A program made the translations under genes and the position numbers. From positions 2,161,318 through 2,225,317 of the forward strand of contig JAESIW010000137.1 in the NCBI GenBank assembly GCA_016802295.1: DNA of 64,000 nucleotides, in the 5' to 3' direction. This document shows, piece by piece, positions 43,766 to 53,781 of this stretch. The notes below the pieces were generated by a model. That model was not told the origin of the DNA. It did not search any database and saw only the letters and a program-made list of their open reading frames with translations. The stretch comes from Brachionus rotundiformis (lineage: Eukaryota > Rotifera > Eurotatoria > Ploima > Brachionidae). Positions within the stretch are counted from its first letter, which is position 1. Each line of letters starts with the position of its first letter.

Positions 43766-44979
43766 TCCTGTCTTATTTCGTTAATTTATATAATTTTTTT
43801 TTACATGTGGTTATGTCTACGGTATCCTGTGTTTGTTTTTAGGTCTACCTCATTTCCTTTTTTGTATTTCCAATTTAGTTTTTTTAGAATATACAACAAC
43901 CTCTATCACTTTTGAATTTTTTATTTAAAATATAATTTATACAAAGCCTTGACCAATTGAAATGGATGCTTAGACTTTCCTTTTAGTCGCATGGTGTAGT
44001 TTATAATTAAATAATTGACAAGATTGATAAGAATTACAAAAAAGATTAAAAATTTTTAGGATAAATAAAATAATTGTAGAAAAAAATATATTATGGAAAT
44101 ATATTATAACCACGACAACACTTGTCAACTTTAATGTTTTTGTTTTGAGACAGATTTTTACCTTATTGCTGATCCCCAAACATAAAACTTTTTGTTCTTT
44201 TCTCACTTTCCTCACTTAGGAATATCCTTCTTTTGATATTCAATTTTTTGAATTTTTTGAAGGACGAATTCTTGATCTATTTTATCTCTTCGTTATAAAA
44301 ATAAAAACTATAACCTGAAGTACAAATGATGTCCCTAAATTGAAACATCTTTTTGATAATTTGTGAATTTATTCTGTATGTCTCAATTTTTTAATTATCT
44401 CAATCAAAAATCAGCAAAAAACTACTAATTATACTAGCAGCTTCGCTTTTTTTTTTAATTTTGCAAAAATAGTTTGTAAATTATCATGACAAGGGCACTA
44501 GCCTATTGATTGACCTCGAAATTGAATTCTTTTTGATGATATTAGATTAAAATTTTTATATGATTTTTAATATTTTATAAATAATTACTGAAAAATATAA
44601 AAATATGAATAGCATTTGTTCCGAACAGATAATTTTTTTAACTGTAGATAAGATACAATAGAATAAAACCAGTGAGTTAAAAATCATATATTAATAAAAT
44701 AAAATAACAGACAATTGAAAGAAGCAATTAAAGATGGAAAATGTTAATCTTTTCATTGTTTATAGACCTTCAAAATTACAATAAGATGTCAAAATGACTT
44801 CTCTTATGCTTTTAAATGATAAATACATTTTCATATAATTCTTTTTGTTACGGTAATCAAAAAACCTGAAATAATTAAAAAGAGGAAATAAATGGTTCTT
44901 TGGTCAACTCGACAATAGAGTTTGATGTCATTAACTGTTATTATTCTAATTATCAAAGCTTTTATCCAACATGAATTAA
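43766..44979. other. Spacer, no gene seen
   Basis: AT-rich DNA between copy 2 and the LINE remnant. A minus-strand frame at 43970-44215 is Lys/Leu/Ile-rich and looks random. Nothing else recognised. Confidence 0.45.
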
Positions 44980-46095
44980 ATGAATTCTTTCAATTATGCA
45001 AAGGAAAATTTCAAACCTCGGTCCCTGCATGATTTTGACTTTCGAATCGAAGTTATTGTAATACCTGACAAAGTATTTTCTAAGCTAAAAAACCACCATG
45101 GTGAAAAAGCATCTGGTTTTTATCAAGTGACCTCACATGCTCTAAAAATGTGCGCTGAAGCTCTATGCGTTCCATTGGTAATTCTATTAGTAAAATCTTT
45201 GACTGATTCAGCACTACCGAGAGAGTGGAAGGAGGCTCATGTTTCACCAATCTTTAAAAAGGGTAGTAGGATGAATGTTGCCAACTATCGTCATGTTTCG
45301 CTCACTTCAGTCCCTTGCAAAATTCAAATACAAAAAGATTTTGGTCATTATAACCTTCTCTCAAGTAAACAACATGGTTTCGTTCCCAAAAAGACTTGTG
45401 TTACCAACTTACTAACTGATGTTATGAGCAATAGACAACCAACTGATGGGCTGGATCACAAGTACCATAATTACCATATGTGTGGTCACACAATTGAAAA
45501 AACTAGTAAAGACCTGGATTTAAGAATTATTATTACGAATGATCTAAAATCAGGAGAGCAGTGTAAGAGAGCAGCAGCAAGAGCTTCGATGAGAGTGTCA
45601 AGATTAATTTACCTTTTCTCCGTCGAGCTTGTGTACATCCTATTTAAGGAATTTGTAAAGCCACATCTTGAGTATGCAGTGGGCGCTTGGAATCCTCATG
45701 GACGTATAGATATTGACATACTTGAGGGGGTTCAGAGGAAATTTTCTAAACTAGTTCCTGAACCAAACTCTAAACCGTACTTAGAAAGAAGGAAAGCTCT
45801 TAAATGGACAACACTTGAAGAAAGACAGAAGCGTGGCGACTTAATCCAGCTACATAAGATTCAGCATGGCCACGATCGAGTTGATATAATACACGGTAAC
45901 CAACAACTAGCATCAAATGGTCTAGCAGGTTGAACATGACATGGTTGGCTCGGAATTGAAAGACAGCTTAAAAGAAAGTGTGCAGTACATAATAAAAAAA
46001 TAGAATAGATAAACTTCCCTTATAGGATTGTCGACGGAACATTATCTGCTCTTGAAATACGCATTACTTGTCCTTTTATAGCCATTTGTATATAA
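44980..46095 (+). pseudogene. Non-LTR retrotransposon (LINE) remnant with internal deletion
   Basis: A 317-codon frame (44980-45933) matches parts of a jockey/CR1-like reverse transcriptase. Thumb-proximal motifs are WKEAHVSPIFKKGSR with NVANYRHVSLTSVPCK and QHGFVPKKTCVTNLL. It then jumps to the C-terminal connection (DLRIIITNDLKSGEQC; VKPHLEYAVGAWNPHG; ILEGVQRKFSKLVPE). The catalytic core with the YADD-type motif is absent, so an internal deletion happened to keep the frame open. After 45933 homologous-looking codons continue with stops and a frame change to about 46090, where a MITE begins. It cannot encode an active polymerase. It sits between glycosyltransferase copies 2 and 3 and may have helped recombination. 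Confidence 0.85.
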
Positions 46096-46099
46096 TTAA

Positions 46100-46313
46100 C
46101 ACTAGAAAGCCCGACCAAAAAATGACAAAAATTTAAAAACTAATTTTTAAAAAAATTATCATAGGATAGCAACTTTTTTTTTGATATTCAATAAAGTCTC
46201 CATAAATCTATAAAATAAAATACTGAATATTAAATTCTGTTTCTGCATTCAAAAGATATTGAGATTTGAAATTTAAAAAAATGGGTCTAAAAAACCCGTC
46301 GGGTCTTCTAGTG
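46100..46313. mobile_element. piggyBac-type MITE (TTAA flanks)
   Basis: A 214-bp element flanked by TTAA on both sides (46096-46099, 46314-46317). Its terminal inverted repeats read CACTAGAAAGCCCGAC and GTCGGGTCTTCTAGTG. TTAA duplication and a CACTAGA-type end are typical of piggyBac relatives. It has no coding capacity. It lies in the 3' part of the LINE remnant. Confidence 0.85.
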
Positions 46314-46640
46314 TTAAAGATATCAATTAGTATTAATATTTATTAAAACAAAAATCCAAAAACATCTCAAAGCCACATAAAAAATGTATGGAAGAATTAT
46401 CTGACAAAAATATATGACAGATATGCTCACATTTAGCTTCGTCGCTTTTCATTTTTTGGCTATTTTTAAACTTAATACTCTTTCTAGTAAGTATTTTTTG
46501 ATTAAAATAAAGAAATTGTGCTGTCTGACCAAAAAAGGTACAAGATTCATCAGTCGGATCGACAACTACCATTTGCATTTTCTTTTTAACACTGTGTGTG
46601 TTGATCAAACAATGAGGCAATTGTAACAACAAAAATCAGA

Positions 46641-46733
46641 TGTATGTGTTTTCAAGTTGTGTGCTGATCAGGAATTGAATGTGTGCTGATCAGGAATTGA
46701 ATGTGTGCTGGTCATACTTGAGTGTGTGGTGAC
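46641..46733 (+). repeat. Solo arm of the CACACTCAAGTAT element with an internal tandem duplication
   Basis: Matches the right arm of the element at 40841-41352 (TTTTCAAGTTGTGT ... CATACTTGAGTGTGTGGTG). Inside it a 22-bp unit, GTGTGCTGATCAGGAATTGA followed by AT, occurs twice in tandem, followed by a diverged third start. No opposite arm is seen nearby. Confidence 0.65.
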
Positions 46734-47386
46734 ACAATATTCCCTTTCAATATTTGATAAGTTTAGGTCTTGGAAATATGGTCATTAGACTAAGAGCAAC
46801 AAACATAAAGTTCAAAATATAAATCAAGATGAATTTATCAAATACATTAAGGAAATGAGATTATCAAAAATTTTTAAAAAAATTCAAAATTTACATAAAT
46901 GAACTAATTATTGGAAAATAATTTCAAAAATTAATACAGTGAAAAAATTTCCTTATTTATTTTAAGTTTTAGTTTTACTCCAAGATTCAGAATTTATCAA
47001 AATCAAATTTTTGAAATAATATTTTGATTTTTTGTCTCAATCTAAAATGTTCCTAAATACTAAGAAAGATAAGTGAGTGAATTTTTGATTAAAAAAAGTT
47101 CTTCCAAATAATAAATAATAATTAAAAAGTAGTTAATTCTTATCTAAATAAACAGGATTCATATCCATTTTGACTTTTCCAATTACAATTGTTTGCTTTG
47201 TTCGGCCTCAGTTCTTAACTGTTTTGATAAAATATCATTTTTATTTGCTTAGACAGCCATTCTGTTGTCTTGGTTGATGTTTGTGTGCAGATTTTAATTT
47301 TTGTAGAGCTCCTCTTTTACGATTAATGCTAATCGGTATCAATAATATTGAACAATCCATCGATTTGTACATAACAATTTTATGAA

Positions 47387-47511
47387 AATTCATCAACTTG
47401 AGTATATTAGCACATCCGATAACGTCAAAGATTAGTGGTATATTTATCAAATCGTATTTTTTGTTATAAATTATTAATTAGATATTTGCTTTATTTATTT
47501 ACCAAAAGGTG
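47387..47511 (+). repeat. Direct repeat A, copy 1 (pairs with 48057-48183)
   Basis: About 125 bp starting AATTCATCAACTTGAGTATA recur at 48057-48183 with a few substitutions and a small indel. Both copies lie upstream of glycosyltransferase copy 3. Origin unknown; it could be part of a local segmental duplication. Confidence 0.75.
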
Positions 47512-47695
47512 AAAATTAATAATTTTTTACTAAAATTGTTTTTATTGTTATTTTTTATTTTTGTCAACTGACCTTCGCAATATTTTATATTAGATAGAAT
47601 ACAAAAAAATTCAAAGCAATACTTAAAAATAGGAAAAGTGATGAAAAAAAAATTGTATTTATTTTAAACAAAAAAATACAATTTAACATAAATTA

Positions 47696-47942
47696 AGCTA
47701 TTTTTATCAAAGCAGACGAAATATTTCTATTTTAATTGATCAAGTTTTATGTTAAATTACGTAAAATTATATAAAAAAATTCTTTATTGTATTTGAACAT
47801 TAAATTGAAAATTTCTGAATAAATCTTTTAAAAATAATGAATCCATATTTTAAAAATTAAAAAAAAATGCAAAACAAATCTATTATTTTTTATTTACGAA
47901 AATTAATGAGGCATCAGATTGAATAAAGAGCTTTTTCCAGTT
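47696..47942 (+). repeat. Direct repeat B, copy 1 (pairs with 50561-50807)
   Basis: A 247-bp block starting AGCTATTTTTATCAAAGCAG recurs at 50561-50807, the same length and almost identical. The second copy lies upstream of glycosyltransferase copy 4. The two blocks bracket copy 3 (48357-49409), so recombination between them could excise or duplicate that gene. Confidence 0.85.
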
Positions 47943-48056
47943 GAAAAATATTCAGTTAAATTAATAATTACCGTAATTCAAAAATAAGACAAAAAAAAAC
48001 TTTTTAGAAAATTTGGTCATTAAAACGATATTATTTTCATTTCTTTGAATGTTTTC

Positions 48057-48183
48057 AAATTCATCAACTTGAGTATATTAGCTCATCCGATAACGTCATA
48101 GATTAAAGGTATATTTATCAAATCGTATTTTTTGTTATAAATTATTGATTAGATATTACAATATTTATTATTTACCAAAAGGT
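48057..48183 (+). repeat. Direct repeat A, copy 2
   Basis: Second copy of the sequence at 47387-47511, diverged at several bases near its 3' end. It lies about 90 bp before the duplicated promoter segment of glycosyltransferase copy 3. Confidence 0.75.
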
Positions 48184-48270
48184 AAATAAATATAGATAAG
48201 ATCAATATTGATAAGATCCTTTACAATATTTTATTTGAATGAAAATAAATGTATCGTCCTTGAAAATAAA

Positions 48271-48356
48271 ATTTTATCAAATAAAGTAACAATATTATTA
48301 GTAATATATTTGAAAAACGTTTCCAAATGGTAATGAGATAAAAAAAGAGTTATTAT
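48271..48356 (+). repeat. Duplicated 5' flank of glycosyltransferase copy 3
   Basis: Nearly identical to 39214-39299 upstream of copy 1, running straight into the start codon. Conservation outside the coding region shows recent duplication or conversion including the putative promoter. Confidence 0.85.
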
Positions 48357-49409
48357 ATGTTTAATTGGTTATCAATTATGAATTTAAAGCAAAAAATACT
48401 CGTTATTTTGATATTATTTGTAGCATTTACATCATATTTTAATTACAAATATTTAGTGAATACAACTTTTCCTAGCCAAATTGGTAATTTTTCAGAATCA
48501 CCTAAATTTAACTTGACCATTAATTTACCTCAAAAGCCAAATATCTTTTGCTTATTGTTAACATCCAAAAAAAATTTCCAAACCAAAGCAAAATTATTGT
48601 ACGATGTTTGGGCAAATAAATGTGATAGTTTTAAATTTTTGTCATTGATGCCCGATGAATTGTCAATCAACAGCACAGATACATTTTTATTAGATAAGAA
48701 ATATAAAGAAAATTGGCTTCAGCCTACAGGACTTTTAGTAGACACTTATGGAAAATTGACAGACAAAATGTACCTATCAATAAAACATGTTTTTAATAGC
48801 TATCCTTTACACGATTGGTATCTAAAAGCCGATGACGATACGTTTATTTTCATAGATAATCTCCGAAAATTTCTAAGCGATAAAAACTCAACAGAACCTA
48901 TAACATATGGATATGATTTTAAATTGTTTGTGGATAAAGGATATCATTCTGGAGGTGGGGGTTATGTGTTAAGTAAAGAAGCGTTCAGCAGAATTGGATC
49001 AAAATTAAATGAAAAATACGATTTTTGTCCCAATTCTGGCATTGAAGATGTTGATGTTGCCAAATGCTTGAGAATGCTTGGTGTCAATCCTAAACCTTCT
49101 ATTGACAATAATGGTAGAGAAAGGTTTCATCCATTGTCGTTAAGTGATCATTTTACTGGAAATTTTCCAGATTGGATTCACCAATATTCTGCAAATCCTT
49201 TAAAAAAAGTAAATATTTTTAGAAAAAATAATTAATGTTCTTATTTTAATTGTAAGGATTTTGATTGTTGCAGTGACACAACTATTTCATTCCATTATAT
49301 GTCAAAAGATGATATGATTAGAGCAAAGTATAGCCTCGAACAAAATGATCTATCAAATTTTACATTTAAATCTTTTATTCAAGTTTTAAATTCTTCAGGA
49401 ATAATTTGA
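48357..49409 (+). CDS. C1GALT1-like beta-1,3-galactosyltransferase (GT31), copy 3
   Basis: Exons 48357-49208 and 49257-49409, phase 0, 48-bp intron with sequence the same as in copy 1; 334 aa. It has the same type II topology and motifs (WYLKADDDTF, HSGGGGYVLSKEA, EDVDVAKCL, CCSDTTISFHYM). Its stem is SQIGNFSESPKFNLTINLPQ. Small catalytic-domain changes include LFVDKG for VIVEKG and VNPKP for VDPKP. The tail ends LNSSGII. Flanks match copy 1 upstream, and repeat block B lies on both sides. Probable Golgi core-1-type galactosyltransferase; acceptor preference is unknown. Confidence 0.88.
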
Positions 49410-50560
49410 TTTATCGGTATTTATTAATTTACAATATTTTATTTAATCCTTTTACAGTAAATTTACCTAAATTAATGTAATTATGTACATTATAATGAAT
49501 TTAAAAAAAAAAAAACTCGTTTAACTATTTAAATAAGTGTTATTAAGAAAAATAACTTTTTATCAATGTTAAAGCTCTTTTGTTTATTATTTCAAAAAAA
49601 ATAAAGAATTAGAAAAAATCGAAAATAAATAATATATACATTAATTTAAAAAATACTGTTTAAGTATTTAAACTTGAATTTTTTAATTGACCCGTTAGGC
49701 CATTGTAACAAGTAAAATTTTTATGATTAATTGTCATTGATTCTATTGATTTCTTACTCGGAATCTTTAACCAATTTTTATTTAAAACCTGGTAAATCGA
49801 AATTATTTTTCCAATTTGGAATATTATATAGCACTATTCAAAAATGGTAAAAATATTTTGAAATAAGGATATATTCTCGATTGAGTAGAGAATCAATTTT
49901 TTGTTTCTTTAACTAGTCTCTTACTTAGTGAGCTGTATGTGCTAATGCCCAAATTTTGCAAAATCCATTATCATCTGGTTCAAATGGTAGTTCAACAGAT
50001 GCTTAGATTGTTTTTCTAATTGCTTTGTAAACAAATTGATTAATTCGTTCAATCCTTTTTTTTAAGTGGAAAAGACATATTAAGTTGATACACCTAACGG
50101 TAAGGTAACTAATTTTTTTTTCTCAACTTTTAAGCAGACAAACAAGCACAAACGATCTGCCATTATAGTGGGCAAGAAATGGTCAATTGTTCCATTTATT
50201 TGGAAAAAAAATTTTTTTTTGAAAACTTATATTGTAATTTAAGTTTTAGGAGATTATTTAAATCAAGAAAATATGTAAGGAATTTTCATTTTTATTAATT
50301 TTAAAGTTCTTTTATATATCAGCTCAAAAAAATAGAAAATAAATAATATATACATTAATTAATACACCTTATAATGTGTGAAAATTTTCATTGTTGGTTA
50401 ATTTATGTGAGTATCGGTGTTCTTAAAGTATTTTTTTAATTAAATAAAAAAGTGAAACTTAAAAGTGAAAATAATTATTTTCTTGTTGATTGCGGAAAAA
50501 TCAAAATATATTAATAACTAAACAATAGGAACAGAGTTAAAATAAAAAAAATATAAATTT
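49410..50560. other. Spacer between copies 3 and 4
   Basis: AT-rich DNA, no gene seen. A phrase ATATATACATTAATT near 49640 recurs near 50345 with similar neighbours, hinting at more small local duplications. Confidence 0.4.
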
Positions 50561-50807
50561 AGCTATTTTTATCAAAGCAGACGAAATATTTCTATTTTAA
50601 TTGATCAAGTTTTATGTTAAATTACGTAAAATTATATAAAAAAATTCTTTATTGTATTTGAACATTAAATTGAAAATTTCTGAATAAATCTTTTAAAAAT
50701 AATGAATCCATATTTTAAAAATTAAAAAAAAATACAAAACAAATCTATTATTTTTTATTTACGAAAATTAATGAGGCATCAGATTGAATAAAGAGCTTTT
50801 TCCAGTT
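50561..50807 (+). repeat. Direct repeat B, copy 2
   Basis: Second copy of the 247-bp block at 47696-47942, differing at very few bases. It ends about 165 bp before the start codon of glycosyltransferase copy 4. Confidence 0.85.
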
Positions 50808-50971
50808 AAAAAATTTTTAATTAATTTTTTAAATTATAATTTCTATATAGAAAGACGTTTTTTTTGGCATGCATGATTGAATATTCTTATAAAATTTAAA
50901 AATTGAATTATTTTTATGAATTTTTTTAAAATTTTCATTTTTATCTGAAACAAAGTTAAAGAAATTGATCC

Positions 50972-52023
50972 ATGTTAAATTGCTCTGGTCGACGGTACCT
51001 TGTAAATATTAAGAAAAATTCTCCTTTCACCTATATTTTGTTTTTCCTTTATATTTCCTGTCTCGCATTAATATACAGCCTTCTTAATTACCAAAAGGAT
51101 GATAAAATTTTAGGGCAAATTTCAAGTCAAAATCTCCGTGTATTTTGCATTATCTTTACCTATGAACAAAAGATAGCAAGTAGAGGCAAAATGGTTTATA
51201 ATACTTGGGCACAATATTGCGATAATTATAAATTTATTCTAAAAAAGACTCCAAATTTAAAATTCAAAAACAAAAGAATTTTTTTAAATGGAATTGATAT
51301 CGATCTTCCTGCTGATATTGTTCTTGATCCCGGAATAATAAACGAAACATACAGAAAATTAACTGATAAAACTTATCGCTCATTAATCTATATTGGCAAC
51401 CACTATGGTGACTATGATTGGTATTTGAAAGCAGATGATGATACTTATGTTTTTATCGATAATTTGAGAAGATTTGTTTCGAATAAAAATGCTTCAGAGC
51501 CAGTCACATTTGGATTTGATTTTAATAGATTTGTAAAAGAAGGCTATCATTCAGGAGGAGCAGGTTATCTAATGAGCAAAGAGTCAATTAGGCGTATAGC
51601 CACTCATTTGGAAAATAATTATTCTTCATGCCCGAACAGAGGAGTTGAAGATGTGGACGTTGCAGCTTGTTTTAGATTAGTTCAAGTTTATCCGGGATTC
51701 TCTCGTGACTATTTGGGAAAAGAGAGATTCCATCCATTGCCGATAAAAAGTCTGTATTATGGCAAATATCCAAAATGGTACTCGAAGTATTCTGCACAAG
51801 CACCAGCTAAGGTATTGTACCAACTAAAAATTTAGAATTACTCTGTAAAAAGATGATATTTAAGGGTCTAAAATGCTGCAGTGATGAATCGATAACATTT
51901 CATTATATGAGACCAGTAGACCAATATAGAATTCATGCACTTGTTAAACAATTTGAAAATTTACCATCAGAATGCAATCGTAAATTAAAATTTGTTGACA
52001 TAGTTCATGAAATAATTGATTGA
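50972..52023 (+). CDS. Diverged C1GALT1-like galactosyltransferase (GT31), copy 4
   Basis: Exons 50972-51811 and 51865-52023 in phase 0, with the intron at the same position as in copies 1-3; 332 aa. A type II TM segment (YILFFLYISCLALIYSLL) is followed by a short stem. The catalytic domain has NTWAQYCD, WYLKADDDTYVFIDNLRRF, HSGGAGYLMSKES, EDVDVAACF and GKERFHPL, with the last exon starting GLKCCSDESITFHYM. These are closer to standard C1GALT1 motifs (SGGAGY, GKE-FHP) than the other copies, so this may be the ancestral member of the array. It shares only moderate identity with copies 1-3 and was not swept into their conversion. Confidence 0.88.
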
Positions 52024-53033
52024 GATTATCTCAAATGATAAAAATTGTATCAGGCAAGAAATTTAAAAACTTTAAAATTTGTCAAATTTTTTTTTTATAT
52101 TAATAATTAAAATAAATAATTGTAAAATATGCTGATAATTATATATAATAAAGAACAATTTATTTAATTCAATTTTAATATAAATTATTAAAATTTAGAT
52201 TTTTAATATTTTAAATTAAATTAGAAATTTTATTTAAGTTTTTGTTAGTTTGAATTAAATTTTTTTTCTATGAAAATTCGCCAGCAGATAAATATTAATT
52301 AAATTGTTCTGCTTTAAAAATTAATTAAAATATCTATTGATTAATGAACCTCCTAAAATGCGTTCTATTTTTAAGATAGATAAACAATCATTAATGAAAT
52401 TGTCGGTCTAGCGATCAGACAAATCAATATAATATTTTTAATAGGGAAAAAAGCAAAAATTTAACCTTTTTCAAGTAATTGTAATAATTAAGCCCAATCA
52501 AAGATTTTAATCTAATTATTATTTTCGTATGCATTATTTTATTTAACTCTAAAAGTTTTTAATTAATTTTATTACATTATTTGGTGTGGTTAAAAAATTA
52601 AAATTTTTTTTTTTGATAAAATTTATTTTATATAAAATTATAAAATCAATCTAATTGTTAATCTTTTCATATTTTTTATCTTTGTGTCATAAATAACCAC
52701 TTAAAATATACCACAAATATACTCATTCAAACATATAAATATTTTTTAAAGTATTTTAAGTCCAATTCAACCATTAATAAATCCTAATGTGTTTAAAAAC
52801 AAATTTTGTTTTAGTATACACATAAAACTCAATCAGATTAAAAGAAATTAAAAAAAAAAGATGTAGAAGAATCTAACATATAAAAACAAACTATTTAAAA
52901 ATCGATTGAGTGTACGACATATTGAATCCATATATACAAGAAATCTTTCTTGTAGCACACTCTAAAAATCCGGAAGAAAATGTTATCAGTTGATTAAAAG
53001 TCGATTTGTTTGTGTCGGCTATGGTTACTCTAA
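52024..53033. other. Intergenic, no gene seen
   Basis: AT-rich convergent gap between glycosyltransferase copy 4 and the Rac-like gene. Nothing recognised. Confidence 0.5.
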
Positions 53034-53781
53034 TTACAATATGTGACACTTGTTTTGTTTTGTTATCTTTGGCACTAGAACTGCTCTTATAGCTTCCTCA
53101 AAAACTTGGTGCAGTCCTTTTTGAGTTAGTGCAGAGCATTCGGTGTAAGCATATGCTTTGATTTTTTTAGCCAATTTTTGCCCTTGCTCTCTCCGTATTG
53201 GAGATAAATTTTGTTTCTGCAGCACATGAATAGTGTTCGTGTCATCTCGTAAGTCTATTTTGGTACCACATAAAACAATTGGTGTATCTGGGCAGTGATG
53301 TCGAATCTCTGGTATCCACTTATTTGTTATGTTTGTAAAGGTGCTTGGACTTATTACACTGAAACACACCAAAAAGACATTTGTCTTAAAAAAAACTTTT
53401 TATTCCAAAATAATGATAAAATATTTTATTTACCTGTGGATAGGACAATGGTCGAAGTCTGTCATAATCTTCTTGGCCAGCCTTGAAAAAATTATCACAA
53501 TTCAAATTTAATTTTGGAAAAGTTAACACTTACCGTGTCCCATAGACCAAGGCTGACTGTGATATCATCTACTACTACTGTTGATGTATAGTTATCGAAT
53601 CTTAAAAAAATTTGAAAATTTAAAAAAATATAAATTATAAATATTTTTTTAAACAAAAAACTTACACAGTGGGTAAATATTCTTCAGGAAAGGTATTAGT
53701 TGTGTAAGATATAAGCATAGATGTTTTGCCAACTGTTCCATCGCCAACTATTACCAATTTTATCGGATAGTATTGACTCAT
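53034..53781 (-). CDS. Rac-like Rho-family small GTPase (193 aa)
   Basis: Four exons: 53781-53666, 53600-53534, 53481-53434, 53384-53034, joined in frame. The P-loop is GDGTVGKTS, switch I has FPEEYLPTVFDNY, and switch II is DTAGQEDYDRLRPLSYPQ. GTKIDLRDD and ECSALTQKGL form the guanine-binding motifs. The C-terminus CHIL is a CAAX box ending in Leu, predicting geranylgeranylation. The polybasic stretch before it (KITKQNK) is weak. Rac proteins control actin dynamics at the plasma membrane. Compared with canonical Rac the P-loop has Thr for Ala13 and Ser for Cys18, and there are three extra N-terminal residues. The ECSALTQ motif favours Rac over Cdc42 or RhoA. It may be a diverged paralog rather than the main Rac1. 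Confidence 0.9.

Noticed and set aside
46333..46632. Overlapping frames on both strands downstream of the MITE
   Set aside because: Complementary chance frames with random composition; no start context or homology seen.
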